From positions 124,001 to 188,000 of the forward strand of contig NZ_JACDUT010000007.1 of the NCBI RefSeq assembly GCF_013761245.1: 64,000 nucleotides of DNA, written 5' to 3'. This document shows positions 53,007 to 63,116 of the stretch, in pieces. Under the pieces are notes generated by a model. The model had not been told where the DNA came from, ran no database searches, and saw only the letters and a program-made list of their open reading frames with translations. The stretch comes from Thermaerobacillus caldiproteolyticus (GTDB lineage: Bacteria > Bacillota > Bacilli > Bacillales > Anoxybacillaceae). Within the stretch, counting starts at the first letter, position 1, and each line of letters opens with the position of its first letter. The position numbers were made by a program, and so were the translations under genes.

Positions 53007-54281
53007 TCAAGTGCGGCTTTTTAACCGTTCTTCAACCGCACGCGCATGCGCTTCTAGTCCCTCTAATCTCGCCAATGCCGTGATTTTTGTTCCATGCTCT
53101 TGTAGCGCTTGTTCGCTATATAAAATGATGCTTGATTTTTTCACAAACTCATCGACGCTTAACCCGCTTGAAAATCGTGCCGTTCCGTTCGTTGGTAAAA
53201 CGTGATTCGGTCCAGCGAAATAATCACCAACAGGCTCAGAACTGAAGCGGCCTAAAAAAATCGCTCCGGCATGTCGAATTTGTCCAAGAAGACTCGTTGG
53301 CTCCGCCGTGATGACTTCTAGATGTTCCGGCGCCAATTCGTTGACGACCTCTACCGCCTCTTCTAACGTTTCCGTCACATAAATCGCTCCATATTGTTCG
53401 AGCGACGCAGCAGCAATCTCTTTTCGTGGCAATGTTTCTAATTGTTTCTCCACTTCGCTCGCTACTTCTAACGCGAACTTCATGGAAGGCGTGACAAGAA
53501 TGCTTGACGCGCGCTCATCGTGTTCTGCCTGTGATAAAAGATCAGCTGCGACTTCATTGGCTTTCGCTGTTTCATCGGCTAACACGACAATTTCGCTCGG
53601 TCCGGCAATCATATCGATTGCGACTTGACCGAACACTTCTCGTTTTGCTAGCGCCACGTAAATGTTCCCCGGGCCGAAAATTTTATCGACCGGCTGAATC
53701 GTTTCGGTTCCATAGGCAAGAGCAGCAATCGCTTGGGCTCCGCCAACTTTATAAATTTCTTTGACTCCTAGCTCATTGGCGGCCACTAATACCCCTGCTG
53801 GCAACGTGCCGTGCTTGTTTGGCGGAGAGACGATGACAATGCGCTTCACTCCCGCTACTTGCGCAGGGATAACATTCATGAGTACAGACGATGGATAGGC
53901 AGCTGTCCCCCCCGGAACGTACAAACCGACGGCATCAAGCGGTGTCAATTTTTGCCCAAGAATCGTTCCGTCTTCTTTGGTCATCATCCATGATTCGCGC
54001 TTTTGCCGCGCATGGTAATCGCGGATGTTTGCCGCTGCTTCGCGAATAAAGCAAAGTAAGTCTTCTGCCATTGCTTCATAAGCTGCTTTCATTTCTGCTT
54101 CCGTTACACGCAATGAATCCAATGTTACTTGATCGAATTTTTCCGTATACGTTTTTAACGCTGCATCACCATGCTTACGCACGTCATCAATAATTTGCCG
54201 AACTGCCCGTCTTTGCTCTTCCGTTCCTGTTTCAATCGTCCGTCGCAACGATAACTGCCCCGTTACTCGTTCGATTCTCAT
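53007..54281 (-). CDS. hisD: histidinol dehydrogenase
   Basis: A 424-residue Zn enzyme that oxidises histidinol to histidine in two NAD-dependent steps. [42 protein letters not shown] and [12 protein letters not shown] are family motifs; the Gln/His pair in the last of these binds zinc. The start is ATG 54281 (MRIERVTG) with GAGGGGGGAACGAG upstream. Confidence 0.98.
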   Translation of the reverse strand: MRIERVTGQLSLRRTIETGTEEQRRAVRQIIDDVRKHGDAALKTYTEKFDQVTLDSLRVTEAEMKAAYEAMAEDLLCFIREAAANIRDYHARQKRESWMMTKEDGTILGQKLTPLDAVGLYVPGGTAAYPSSVLMNVIPAQVAGVKRIVIVSPPNKHGTLPAGVLVAANELGVKEIYKVGGAQAIAALAYGTETIQPVDKIFGPGNIYVALAKREVFGQVAIDMIAGPSEIVVLADETAKANEVAADLLSQAEHDERASSILVTPSMKFALEVASEVEKQLETLPRKEIAAASLEQYGAIYVTETLEEAVEVVNELAPEHLEVITAEPTSLLGQIRHAGAIFLGRFSSEPVGDYFAGPNHVLPTNGTARFSSGLSVDEFVKKSSIILYSEQALQEHGTKITALARLEGLEAHARAVEERLKSRT

Positions 54282-54294
54282 CTCGTTCCCCCCC

Positions 54295-54921
54295 TCATTC
54301 ATCTGGAATCACGACCGATAGCCGTTCTACCATTTGATTAATTTGCACATCTTTCATCCGATAGCTGACCGGGTTAACAATGAGACGTGATGTGACATCG
54401 GCAATTTTCTCGAATTCGACAAGACCATTTTCTTTGAGCGTCCTTCCGGTAGACACAATGTCAACGATGCGATCCGCAAGCCCTATTAACGGAGCAAGCT
54501 CAATCGAGCCGTTTAACCGAATGATTTCAACTTGCTCCCCTTGCTCACGAAAATAGCTCGACGCGATATTCGGGTATTTCGTGGCGACGCGCGGAGCGAT
54601 ATGATGAACTTGGCCGTGAGGAAGCCCGGCGACCGCTAAATGACATTTGCTAATTTTTAAATCTAGCAATTCATAGACATCCCGTTCTTCTTCTAACATA
54701 ACGTCTTTTCCAGCAATCCCTAAATCAGCTACTCCATGTTCTACATACGTCACGACATCCATTGGCTTCGCGAGAATAAATCGCATCTTTTCCTCCGGAA
54801 CTTCAATAATTAATTTGCGTGATTCAGCAAATTCCGGCGGAAGCGTATAACCCGCTGTTCGCAACAATTCCAGCGCTTCTTCAAAAATCCGCCCTTTCGG
54901 CATCGCAATCGTCAACACCAC
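54295..54921 (-). CDS. hisG: ATP phosphoribosyltransferase, short form
   Basis: A 208-residue catalytic subunit for the first step of histidine synthesis. It is the short HisG without the C-terminal regulatory domain and so needs HisZ, encoded immediately upstream. [26 protein letters not shown] and [14 protein letters not shown] (PRPP binding) are typical. It abuts hisZ (1 bp). Confidence 0.98.
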   Translation of the reverse strand: MVLTIAMPKGRIFEEALELLRTAGYTLPPEFAESRKLIIEVPEEKMRFILAKPMDVVTYVEHGVADLGIAGKDVMLEEERDVYELLDLKISKCHLAVAGLPHGQVHHIAPRVATKYPNIASSYFREQGEQVEIIRLNGSIELAPLIGLADRIVDIVSTGRTLKENGLVEFEKIADVTSRLIVNPVSYRMKDVQINQMVERLSVVIPDE

Positions 54922-56100
54922 TTACTCCCCCTTCCCCGTATGACCAAGCAAATACGTAATATGTTGATACCGTTTGCTGTACGCATCAATATCCTGAATG
55001 CCAGAAATGTGTTGCAATACGACCCGCTTTCCTTCTCGGCGCTTTTCATTCGCTAATTGAATCGCTTCGCCAAACCGTTCTTGACTAAAAATAATGCATT
55101 CGATTTTTGCTTCTGTTTCCATTTCTCCGAGTGCTTCGATTAAACGGTCGAGGCGAATGCCAAAGCCAGTCGCCGGGGCTTTGCGCGCAAACTTTTCAAG
55201 CAATTCGTCATAACGTCCGCCATTTCCAAGCGGAAATCCGATATTTTCCGCATACACTTCAAATAAAATGCCTGTATAGTAGCTCATATGGCTCACAAGT
55301 GTCATATCCATTTTGACAAAATCAGCAACCTCATACAGTTGGAGTGCATTCCACAGCTCATGAAGCTCTTCGATCGCGTTTACCCCTTCTTCCGTATGAA
55401 CAAGCTCTCGCGCTTCGTGAATCGCCGTTTCGTCACCACGTAAATCAAGAAGATGAAGAAGGCGTTGCTGGTCGATCGATGAAAGAGGCAACGATTTAAC
55501 ATGCTCACGATAACCGACGTAATTTTTTTCATATAAAAATCGGCGTAAAACGTTGGCACGCTCTTCGTTCCCTAGAATCTCCAAAAATAATGCATTCACG
55601 TAGCCTATATGACCGACAGCTACAGTAAAATGCTGTAATCCGGCCTGTTGTAATGTCGCAATCATTAAACTAATCACTTCCGCATCCGCGGCGACCGTAC
55701 CATCGCCAATGCACTCAACACCCATTTGTTCAAATTCCGCTGGTCGGCCGCCTTCACGCTGCTGAGCGCGAAATACACTTGCATTATAGGCAAGACGTAA
55801 TGGATTGCCTTGCTGGTAAAGGCGGGAGGCCGCCAAACGTGCGATCGGTGCGGTCATATCCGGGCGAAGCACAAGCGTATGGCCTTGCTGATCGAGCAAT
55901 TTAAACAATTGATGGTCCGCAATCGCTGACGCTGAGCCCACCGTCTCGTAATATTCTAAAGTCGGCGTTTCGATAAATTCGTATCCCCATTTTTCAATTT
56001 CACTCGTCATTGCTTGACGAACAGATTTTTTTATCTCATATAGAAACGGCAATGTATCACGCATGCCCAACGGTTTTTCGAACATAAATAATTTTGACAT
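54922..56100 (-). CDS. hisZ: ATP phosphoribosyltransferase regulatory subunit HisZ
   Basis: A 392-residue HisRS-like protein without aminoacylation activity that makes HisG active and histidine-sensitive. GMRDTLPFLYEIK, LRPDMTAPIARLAA and FRAQQREGGRPAEFEQMGVE resemble class II motifs 1 and 2; the C-terminal anticodon domain is much reduced. The start is ATG 56100 (MSKLFMFEKP) with AAAGGA nine bases upstream. First gene of hisZGDBHAF-IE. Confidence 0.96.
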   Translation of the reverse strand: MSKLFMFEKPLGMRDTLPFLYEIKKSVRQAMTSEIEKWGYEFIETPTLEYYETVGSASAIADHQLFKLLDQQGHTLVLRPDMTAPIARLAASRLYQQGNPLRLAYNASVFRAQQREGGRPAEFEQMGVECIGDGTVAADAEVISLMIATLQQAGLQHFTVAVGHIGYVNALFLEILGNEERANVLRRFLYEKNYVGYREHVKSLPLSSIDQQRLLHLLDLRGDETAIHEARELVHTEEGVNAIEELHELWNALQLYEVADFVKMDMTLVSHMSYYTGILFEVYAENIGFPLGNGGRYDELLEKFARKAPATGFGIRLDRLIEALGEMETEAKIECIIFSQERFGEAIQLANEKRREGKRVVLQHISGIQDIDAYSKRYQHITYLLGHTGKGE

Positions 56101-56166
56101 GTTCACACGTCCTTTATCCCCAAATACTTTAGTTTGCTAATATGGTAGAGAAGTGAAGTTATTTGT

Positions 56167-56195
56167 AGTTTACTCCTCATAAACCCATGCGTCAA
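56167..56195 (-). promoter_or_regulatory. sigma-A promoter of the his operon
   Basis: TTGACG (56190-56195) and TAAACT (56167-56172) are 17 bp apart on the minus strand, about 60 bp upstream of the hisZ start. I see no T-box leader in the 200-bp upstream region, so histidine control must be by another route. Confidence 0.6.
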
Positions 56196-56310
56196 CTATA
56201 AAATATTCATTTTACATAAAAGAGATGGACAATAAAAACAAATAGATCCGCTCAATAAGGAGGGCAAAAGAATTTTAACCCCTGTGCTGTTCCATTGAGA
56301 AAAACAACAA

Positions 56311-56342
56311 AACGAGCAGGATGAAGTGCCATCCTGCTCGTT
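56311..56342 (-). terminator. terminator after the glycoside hydrolase pseudogene
   Basis: A 13-bp perfect stem (56311-56323 with 56330-56342) ending TTTTGTTGTTTTTC on the minus strand. It also separates the pseudogene from the his promoter. Confidence 0.85.
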
Positions 56343-56351
56343 AATACTTTC

Positions 56352-57307
56352 TTAATCCATATCGTCAATACCCAGCTCTAGTATTAAACGATGAAAAGTA
56401 TAAAATGCCAGTTCTGGAGTATATAATTATCTCGCAATAATACCAAATTGACGGAACAGATCGTCGATAGAACCGTCCGCATCTCGCAAACCAACAAGCT
56501 CATAATGGGCAATGTGAAGTTCTTGGCGTAAAGCATAAAATGATCCGGATGATCGCCTTCAGGACTTTATCCTGATGTTCATAAGATCTGTCTTTGCCGG
56601 TAAAAGGGTGCCCTCCAGTAGGTCAACCGTTCTCAGGAATCCGTATAGGAACCGATTCGAGTATGTGGGCAGTCTTTAAGATTTTTTCCCCGAAAACAAC
56701 GCAGCACATATTCTATTGAAGCCAGTATATCTTTCAGATCAATTGTTTCTTCGAATACCTCCGTATAGAACTTATATCCGACATAATCCAATGACTCCAC
56801 AAAAACTCGCCCGCCAAGCTGAAAAATACGCTCCCAGAAATCAGGAACAACCGGACCGAAATGATCTGGAACTGCACTGAACCCGATATTCCCCTGAACG
56901 CCAGTCGCTTCCGTTTCCTCTTTAGCCGCGATAATCCCTTGGACCAAAGCGTTTTGCACATTCGATTAGCGCTTCGACCGTAATTCGCAAGGAATCGAGA
57001 CCAAAACTATATTGTCTGATGATGGTACGAATCAGCTCGAGCCAGCCAGCTAGCTCCATCCCTGAATCTTGAAAGCCTAGTGCTACATCCCGCTTGAACT
57101 CCCATTTCACTAACGTTCAACGTAGGATAAGGTTTTATTGGCTGATTCAGATCCACTATATAAATGTAATAATGTTTTTTCTGTTCCTTGAAGCTCTTTT
57201 AATGCCCAATAAATTTTTCATCATTATCCTTCGGTCCTACAGCTAAACCTGCTGGCGTCCCCGCCACGCTGAACATAAACACCAAAAATCAAACCGGATG
57301 AACTCAT
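56352..57307 (-). pseudogene. decayed glycoside hydrolase-like TIM-barrel gene
   Basis: ATG 57307 has GGAGAGG upstream and opens MSSSGLIFGVYVQRGG. Reading on with at least four frame changes and several stops gives ALKELQGTEKTLLHLY, WEFKRDVALGFQDSG, ALVQGIIAAKEETEATG, DYVGYKFYTEVFEE, then IPENG-stop-PTG (normally ENGWPTG), DRSYEHQDKVLKAIIRI, ELHIAHYELVGLRDADGS and FYTFHRLILELG. The ENG-W and final-strand motifs suggest a clan GH-A type glycosidase of about 320 residues. It is clearly non-functional. It lies between hisZ and the MarR gene, where B. subtilis has no gene of this kind. Confidence 0.72.
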
Positions 57308-57635
57308 GAGAGAACCTCTCCCCATAGTATTGAGAAACTATGCAAGCAATCAGTTACACATCATAAGCGCAGTTTCACTACGATAAGTTAGTATCGCTTT
57401 GCTGCTTGCCTTGGCAACTAATGAAATTGAATTATGATTCCCATCACGATAAACTAAATTTAGTCAATAAATATTTTCTATAAACAAAAAATATTTAATA
57501 AATATTTACTTTTTACACCTCTATATTGTTAATTAAAAAAGCCATTAAATTCATATTTTTTACTTAAAACTCAAATAAATAGTAAATAATTATTCCCTAA
57601 TATCAATGCGTTAAAAAAGAGAAAGGATGTATTCA

Positions 57636-58091
57636 ATGACACGAGTTCAAAAAATCGCCGAAAGCTTTGCTCAACTTCTTCCTCTGTTTGATAACAAAGT
57701 TTTTAAACCGATTATCCAAGCTACCCCCATTCCGAAAAAACAATCGGATTTGACTCATTTGCAGTTTCACATTTTGGAAGCTTTATTCCATGCAAAGACA
57801 GGGATCTCGATGACCCAATTGGCCCAAAACTTAAGAATTTCCAAGCAGCAGTTGACCCCTCTGATTCGAAAATTGGAGGAAAAGGACTATGTGGTAAAAG
57901 TGCAAAGTTCTACTGATAGACGGTTTGTTATACTCACACTGACCGAAAAAGGGAAACAAATCGTACAGAAACGCTGGGAGGAAATTTATCGTCTATTTTG
58001 TGACAAGATAGGGAAACTCAGTGAGGATGACTTGATCGACTTGGACTATGCAATCACCAAGCTCGTTCGAATTATGGCCAAACTCGAGTAA
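57636..58091 (+). CDS. MarR-family transcriptional regulator
   Basis: A 151-residue winged-helix regulator. The recognition region is MTQLAQNLRISKQQLTPLIRKLEEKDYV (about 67-94) and the wing STDRRFVILTLTEKGKQI. The ligand and targets are unknown; no adjacent transporter or enzyme gene in divergent orientation is intact, but the pseudogene at 56352-57307 is divergent and may have been a target. The start is ATG 57636 with GAAAGGA eight bases upstream; ATG 57627 overlaps that site. It is one of two clear plus-strand genes in the window. Confidence 0.85.
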   Translation: MTRVQKIAESFAQLLPLFDNKVFKPIIQATPIPKKQSDLTHLQFHILEALFHAKTGISMTQLAQNLRISKQQLTPLIRKLEEKDYVVKVQSSTDRRFVILTLTEKGKQIVQKRWEEIYRLFCDKIGKLSEDDLIDLDYAITKLVRIMAKLE

Positions 58092-58380
58092 GTCTCATCT
58101 TTGATCTGTGTTTTTCTCTCTAAATAAACCAATTTTTAATCCCTAATATCATGTCAAACATCGCTCGATTTTCGAACAACGTATGAAGGCCGGCATTAAA
58201 CAGAGAAAGCTAAAGCTCACAATCCATCTCCAAAATAAAGAGGTGAGTCCTTTATCTAGAAAGCTCCCTGACAAAGTCGAACAAAAGCGGGAAAGGAATT
58301 GATTTTGAGAAGGAATTCGATATTAAAATCCCCCTACTTAACCGAAGGAACTGTGGAGATCGCTCAGTAAATAAGAAACT
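58092..58380. other. intergenic stretch without recognised genes
   Basis: About 290 bp between the convergent MarR gene and yvoF. I find no ORF with a ribosome binding site and no RNA structure other than the terminator that follows. Confidence 0.4.
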
Positions 58381-58416
58381 GGTCTCCCGCCTCTACACGA
58401 ATGCAGGCGGGAGACC
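58381..58416. terminator. terminator of the hprK-lgt-yvoD-ppaX-yvoF operon
   Basis: A 12-bp perfect stem GGTCTCCCGCCT/AGGCGGGAGACC (58381-58392 with 58405-58416). On the minus strand AGTTTCTTATTT follows. It may also stop MarR transcription from the other side. Confidence 0.8.
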
Positions 58417-58420
58417 CAAG

Positions 58421-58939
58421 CTATTTATTGGAATGACCTTTTCTTTTCTCCATCTCTTCTTTCGTATAAATAATTCTCATCGGATTACCGGCGACAAAGG
58501 AGCCAGCCGGCACATCCTTATGCACGACCGTTCCCGCTGCCACTACAGCGCGGTCACCAATAACAACGCCGGGGAGTATGGTCGAATTGGCGCCAATCAT
58601 CACCTCATTGCCGATGACAACATCACCGAGCCGATATTCATCAATTAAATATTCATGTGCTAAAAGAGTCGTATTATACCCAATGACCGAGTTACGGCCG
58701 ACTTTAATTTTTTCCGGAAACATAATATCCGGCATCACCATTAACGCTAACGCTGTTTTTTCGCCAATTTCCATGTGTAAAAACGTACGGTACAGCCAAT
58801 TTTTTAGCGGCAAAAACGGCGTATAGCGCCCGATTTGAATAACGATGAAATTTTTGATGACTTTCCAAAATGATACAGTCTTATAAATCTGCCAAAGCGA
58901 ATTCGCTCCTGACACCGGATACTTCGTCGTCCGCCTCAC
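58421..58939 (-). CDS. yvoF: hexapeptide-repeat acetyltransferase YvoF
   Basis: A 172-residue left-handed beta-helix acyltransferase. Hexapeptide repeats run from about 75 to 155 ([43 protein letters not shown]), with a catalytic His probably in LLAHEYLI, and the exit motif [14 protein letters not shown]. The acceptor is not known. The operon position next to ppaX is conserved in Bacilli. Confidence 0.9.
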   Translation of the reverse strand: MRRTTKYPVSGANSLWQIYKTVSFWKVIKNFIVIQIGRYTPFLPLKNWLYRTFLHMEIGEKTALALMVMPDIMFPEKIKVGRNSVIGYNTTLLAHEYLIDEYRLGDVVIGNEVMIGANSTILPGVVIGDRAVVAAGTVVHKDVPAGSFVAGNPMRIIYTKEEMEKRKGHSNK

Positions 58940-58942
58940 GCC

Positions 58943-59584
58943 CTATTCCACTCCTAAAATGTTCAATAAATCACTCATTTTTTCTAACATAAAATCCGGT
59001 TCATACTGCTCCAAGTATTCTCGTCCTTTAATTGTCCATGCAACTCCTGCCGTCTTTGTTCCTGCATGTTTTCCCGCTAAAATATCATGATAATTGTCGC
59101 CGACCATCAACGTTTCTTCTGGTGTTGATTGCAGCACCGAAAGCGCCTTAAAAATCGGTTCTGGGTCTGGCTTTGCCTTTTTCACATCGTCAAGCCCGAC
59201 GACGCAATGAAAAAACGAATCTAGTTTCGTTCGCTTTAGTCCCATCAAAGCGGTCGAGTGTATTTTAGTTGTTACCACTCCTAATTTAAATCCCTTTGCA
59301 TGAAGCGTTTGAATTGTTTCATAGACGGTTTCATATTCTTTGATAAGGGCATCGTGTTGCGCATGATTGAACGCCCGATATGTATCAATCATTTCTTGTA
59401 CCCGTTCCTCATCCAACGCTACAAATGTATCGTAAAGCGGTGGACCAATAAACGGTAATACGTCCTCACGCTTATATTTCCCCGGATAGTACATTTCTAA
59501 CGTGTGCAAAAAAGATTGAATAATCAGTTCATTCGTATCAATTAACGTTCCATCTAAATCAAATAACACGGTACGAATATTCAT
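58943..59584 (-). CDS. ppaX: pyrophosphatase PpaX
   Basis: A 213-residue HAD hydrolase. [16 protein letters not shown] is motif I with the nucleophile Asp, [15 protein letters not shown] motif II, and KAKPDPEP and [16 protein letters not shown] motifs III and IV. In B. subtilis PpaX hydrolyses the pyrophosphate released when HprK dephosphorylates P-Ser-HPr. The start is ATG 59584 with GAAGGAAG upstream; it overlaps the yvoD stop by four bases (ATGA). Confidence 0.95.
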   Translation of the reverse strand: MNIRTVLFDLDGTLIDTNELIIQSFLHTLEMYYPGKYKREDVLPFIGPPLYDTFVALDEERVQEMIDTYRAFNHAQHDALIKEYETVYETIQTLHAKGFKLGVVTTKIHSTALMGLKRTKLDSFFHCVVGLDDVKKAKPDPEPIFKALSVLQSTPEETLMVGDNYHDILAGKHAGTKTAGVAWTIKGREYLEQYEPDFMLEKMSDLLNILGVE

Positions 59585-60519
59585 AAAGCAGCTTCCTTCC
59601 TTCGAGTTTGTGCGATACGATTCCAAGTAAAACTAGCTATCATCGTCAATATAATCGCGGTGATTAAGCGAATCAATAAAAGTGACCATACTGGAATTCC
59701 AAGCGGAACAAACAGCAATGTATCTTCCACCACCGCATGACACGCAACAAGAAAAAGAAACACTAGCGTTAAATCTCGTTTTGACACTCCATCTTCTTTT
59801 ACCGCTTGAATCATTACACCCGCTCCGTACGCAAGCCCAAATAAAAGCCCCGCAGCAAGCGTCATCGATGTATTTTCCTTCATTCCCAGCGCTCTTGTCA
59901 CCGGAGCCATCCAACGTGAAAACACGTCAAGCCATTTTAAATCTTTTAATAATTGAATACCGATCATTAACGGGATGACAATCATTGTTAATTGAACGAT
60001 GCCAAGAAACGCTTTTTTGACACCAGCGATGATGATTGCGCTCCAACTCGTGAGTTGTTCAGGAGAATTGGAGATAAAACCGTACTGAGCCATCTCGTTT
60101 CCGCCTTGCCAAAAAAGATGGATAAAAAAAGCAGAAACGATCGCTAATGCAAGGCGCACCAATACCGTTAAAGCAATATTCATTCCGGTTTTTGCCGCTA
60201 CGGTCGATTCAACAAGCAAATTATGAGAAAACGAAAGCATCACAGCTAAAATAAACACTTCTTTTACCGTCAAGTCTAACGTTAAAATCGCTCCGATCCC
60301 CGCATACAAACTTAACAAATTCCCTAACACAAGGGGAATCGCCGCATCGCCGGGCAAACCAATCCATTTCATTAGTGGGGTGACGAATTCAATCACCCAT
60401 TGTAAAATCGGAGTATGCTGTAACATTGATACGATCAAGGTAATCGGAAAAATGACTTTTCCAAGCGTCCATGTCGTTTTCAACCCGACGATGAGACCCC
60501 GCTTTAGCGTTCCAAGCAT
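59581..60519 (-). CDS. yvoD: membrane protein YvoD, nucleoside recognition (Gate) domain
   Basis: A 312-residue membrane protein with about eight hydrophobic helices and two Gate-type (nucleoside recognition) halves, [14 protein letters not shown] and [19 protein letters not shown]. The substrate is unknown; related proteins are transporters or spore membrane proteins. It is between lgt and ppaX in the conserved order. Confidence 0.88.
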   Translation of the reverse strand: MLGTLKRGLIVGLKTTWTLGKVIFPITLIVSMLQHTPILQWVIEFVTPLMKWIGLPGDAAIPLVLGNLLSLYAGIGAILTLDLTVKEVFILAVMLSFSHNLLVESTVAAKTGMNIALTVLVRLALAIVSAFFIHLFWQGGNEMAQYGFISNSPEQLTSWSAIIIAGVKKAFLGIVQLTMIVIPLMIGIQLLKDLKWLDVFSRWMAPVTRALGMKENTSMTLAAGLLFGLAYGAGVMIQAVKEDGVSKRDLTLVFLFLVACHAVVEDTLLFVPLGIPVWSLLLIRLITAIILTMIASFTWNRIAQTRRKEAAL

Positions 60520-60536
60520 AGCTCTTCTCCCCTTTT

Positions 60537-61346
60537 CTAATCTGTATAACGCTCCTTGGCTAGCCCTCTCACTCTTCTAAAAATCCATAGACTGACGGCA
60601 ATGAGAATAAGCACAATCGACATCACTTGTGCCATGCGAAGATGAGCAGTTAGCATTAAACTGTCCGTTCGCATTCCTTCAATAAAAAAGCGGCCGATCG
60701 AATACCAAATAAGATAACTAAGGAATAACTCACCACGTCGCAAATTGATGTTTCGAAGCGCTAGTAAAAGTAAAAAACCGATGAAATCCCAAACCGACTC
60801 GTATAAAAACGTCGGGTGATAGTACTGACCGTTAATATACATTTGATTAATAATAAAATCCGGCAAATGCAGGCTTTCAAGAAACTGTCGCGTCACCGGA
60901 CCACCGTGTGCCTCTTGATTCATAAAATTCCCCCAACGGCCGATCGCTTGCCCTAAAATAATGCTTGGTGCCGCGATATCCGCCAGCTTCCAAAACGATA
61001 AACCACGCACTTTGGCAAAAACGATTCCTGTGGCAATCGCTCCAATCAACCCACCGTGAATCGCCAGCCCCCCTTCCCAAATTTTTGGAATTTCAGAAAG
61101 ATGCTTTGAATAATAGTCCCACTCGAAAATAACGTAATATGTACGCGCACATATAATCGCGATTGGTACAGCAAATAGGACAAGATCGACAAACGTCTCC
61201 TTTGGTAACCCTCGCCGCACTGCTTCCCGCGTCGCTAACCATAATCCAAGAAGCACTCCCGTTCCGATAATGACACCGTACCAATAAATGGTGATCGGGC
61301 CTAGATGCAAAAACACGCGGTCTAACGGTTGAATCGTTGTCTCCAT
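60537..61346 (-). CDS. lgt: prolipoprotein diacylglyceryl transferase
   Basis: A 269-residue membrane enzyme with about seven helices that moves diacylglycerol from phosphatidylglycerol to the lipobox cysteine of prelipoproteins. The Lgt signature [14 protein letters not shown] is near 137-150, and [11 protein letters not shown] carries the essential His. It would modify the lipoproteins of the type VII module in this same window. ATG 61346 is used. Confidence 0.97.
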   Translation of the reverse strand: METTIQPLDRVFLHLGPITIYWYGVIIGTGVLLGLWLATREAVRRGLPKETFVDLVLFAVPIAIICARTYYVIFEWDYYSKHLSEIPKIWEGGLAIHGGLIGAIATGIVFAKVRGLSFWKLADIAAPSIILGQAIGRWGNFMNQEAHGGPVTRQFLESLHLPDFIINQMYINGQYYHPTFLYESVWDFIGFLLLLALRNINLRRGELFLSYLIWYSIGRFFIEGMRTDSLMLTAHLRMAQVMSIVLILIAVSLWIFRRVRGLAKERYTD

Positions 61347-61365
61347 TGATGTTCCCTCCTATCTT

Positions 61366-62301
61366 TTATTCATAATCATGGTCTCCATCCTCAATCGCAT
61401 CTGTTAGACGCGCTGAAAACTCTTCTGCTGCATTCATGCCCATCCGTTTTAAGCGGAAATTCATCGCTGCTACTTCAATAATGACCGCAAGATTTCGCCC
61501 TGGTCTTACAGGAATCGTCAGCTTCGTCAATTCTGTATCAATAATTTTGACTTTCTCTTCCTCAAGTCCGAGGCGATCATATTGTTTGTTTGGGTCCCAA
61601 AGTTCCAAATCAATCACTAACGAAATGCGCTTATGCGTCCGAACGGCTCCAGCTCCAAATAATGTCATCATATTAATAATGCCTAAACCGCGAATTTCCA
61701 AAAGATGTTCAATTAATTCAGGAGCGCTTCCCACAAGTACACCTTCATCTTCTTGGCGAATTTCCACACAGTCATCCGCCACTAACCGGTGCCCTCTTTT
61801 AACAAGTTCAAGCGCCGTCTCACTTTTTCCAACGCCGCTTTTTCCAGTGATCAAAACACCAACCCCATAGACATCCACTAATACACCATGCACTGCTGTC
61901 GTTGGGGCTAGTTTACTTTCCAAATAGTTCGTCAAACGGCTTGAAAGGCGTGTCGTTTTCATCGTGGAACGCATAACAGGAACAGATTGACGTTCAGAAG
62001 CCTCAATAAGCTCTTGTGGTATCTCTAACCCACGCGACACGATAATGCCGGGAGTAATATCGGTACAAAGTCGTTCCATACGCACTTTTCTCTCTTTCGG
62101 ACTTAACGTTTCAAAAAAAGAAAGCTCTGTTTTTCCTAATAATTGAATGCGTTCAGCAGGATAATAAGCAAAGTATCCAGCGATTTCTATCCCTGGACGC
62201 GACAAATCACTCGTCGTAATCGGGCGGTGAATTCCTTCAGCGCCGCTGATCAATTCCAATTGAAATTGGTCAATAATATCTTTTGTACGTACTTTCGGCA
62301 T
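61366..62301 (-). CDS. hprK: HPr kinase/phosphorylase
   Basis: A 311-residue bifunctional enzyme that phosphorylates Ser46 of HPr and Crh with ATP or pyrophosphate and reverses it by phosphorolysis. [23 protein letters not shown] is the Walker A motif (near 152-160), HGVLVDVYG precedes it with a catalytic His, and [21 protein letters not shown] is the K3 signature. ATG 62301 follows AAAGGAGAGGG. It controls Crh, encoded at 42.9 kb, and PpaX acts on its product. Confidence 0.97.
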   Translation of the reverse strand: MPKVRTKDIIDQFQLELISGAEGIHRPITTSDLSRPGIEIAGYFAYYPAERIQLLGKTELSFFETLSPKERKVRMERLCTDITPGIIVSRGLEIPQELIEASERQSVPVMRSTMKTTRLSSRLTNYLESKLAPTTAVHGVLVDVYGVGVLITGKSGVGKSETALELVKRGHRLVADDCVEIRQEDEGVLVGSAPELIEHLLEIRGLGIINMMTLFGAGAVRTHKRISLVIDLELWDPNKQYDRLGLEEEKVKIIDTELTKLTIPVRPGRNLAVIIEVAAMNFRLKRMGMNAAEEFSARLTDAIEDGDHDYE

Positions 62302-62372
62302 GTCGGCCCTCTCCTTTCCTCGTCTTTTTCCATTTTAGCACTTTTCCTCCCTTCATTGAATGGGAGACAATA

Positions 62373-62450
62373 AGAAAAGAATAAGCGTCCCAAGTTCTCC
62401 TAAAACTTGCCCACGTCCTGTGTGCAAACAGAGAAACATCACCATCCTAG
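62373..62450. repeat. dispersed repeat, second copy
   Basis: This stretch matches 46701-46775 with scattered substitutions and two or three small indels, in the same orientation. It sits in the gene-free gap 62302-62665 upstream of hprK. The rest of that gap holds nothing I recognise apart from the inverted repeat AAAGTGCTTGCACTT (62480-62494). Confidence 0.6.
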
Positions 62451-62665
62451 CTCCGCGATGGTCAAACGTTCTTCGTCCACAAAAGTGCTTGCACTTCGAG
62501 TGCGAAGACTATTTGACACAAGAGAGGCAGCCGAAGGAAGACTATTTTCCAGACTCTGCACCTGCGATCACTCGTCACATGTCAGCGAAGAAGTTGGTTT
62601 AACCAGCAGATATGTTTCTAATTAGACACCCCTTCTCAAGAAAGGAAAAAAGATATAATGATGAA

Positions 62666-62698
62666 AAAGGTGAGCACCGATTCAGGTGTCTCACCTTT
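62666..62698 (-). terminator. terminator of the yvlB-yvlD unit
   Basis: AAAGGTGAG (62666-62674) pairs with CTCACCTTT (62690-62698) and the inner CACC with GGTG; TTTTT follows on the minus strand. It lies directly at the end of yvlD. Confidence 0.82.
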
Positions 62699-62701
62699 GT
62701 A

Positions 62702-63061
62702 CTACGATCTGCGCTGCAATGGTTCGATAATTGCTTTTTGGATGAGCAAATGGAAAAAGGAAAGAACGATGGAAGCAAGCAGTGCCGTTCCAAATCCACC
62801 AATTTCAAATGCATCGCCCATAATAGCGGCAGTCATCATCAACGTTATTGCATTAATCACAAAGAAAAATAATCCAAGCGTAAGAATCGTAACCGGCAAT
62901 GTCAAAAGGATTAAAATCGGCCGTACAAATATATTGAGAATGGAAAGAATGAGGCTCGCAATGAACGCAGCCCCCACTCCGCTAAAGTGGATCGAGGCAA
63001 AATACCCATCAATTGCCATCAATAAAACTGTGTTCACAAGAATGCTAATCAGCCAGTTCAT
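62702..63061 (-). CDS. yvlD: membrane protein YvlD (phage holin family 4 type)
   Basis: A 119-residue protein with four predicted membrane helices (ISILVNTVLLMAI, AAFIASLILSILNIFV, ILLTLPVTILTLGLFFFVIN, ALLASIVLSFFHLLI). In Bacilli it belongs to the yvlABCD group, which reacts to envelope stress. The start is uncertain: ATG 63061 or 63064 (MMNWLIS) matches homologue length but has no nearby ribosome binding site, while an in-frame ATG at 63130 lies inside the end of yvlB. The yvlC gene found between yvlB and yvlD in B. subtilis is absent here. Confidence 0.83.
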   Translation of the reverse strand: MNWLISILVNTVLLMAIDGYFASIHFSGVGAAFIASLILSILNIFVRPILILLTLPVTILTLGLFFFVINAITLMMTAAIMGDAFEIGGFGTALLASIVLSFFHLLIQKAIIEPLQRRS

Positions 63062-63116
63062 CATGAAAAAATCACGGAAAAGTAATGTTTCCTTCTTATG
63101 ACTGTCACTCGTTGCT

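Noticed and set aside
56101-56310. T-box leader for the his operon
   Set aside because: I found neither the T-box sequence nor a specifier hairpin; only a plain promoter is visible.
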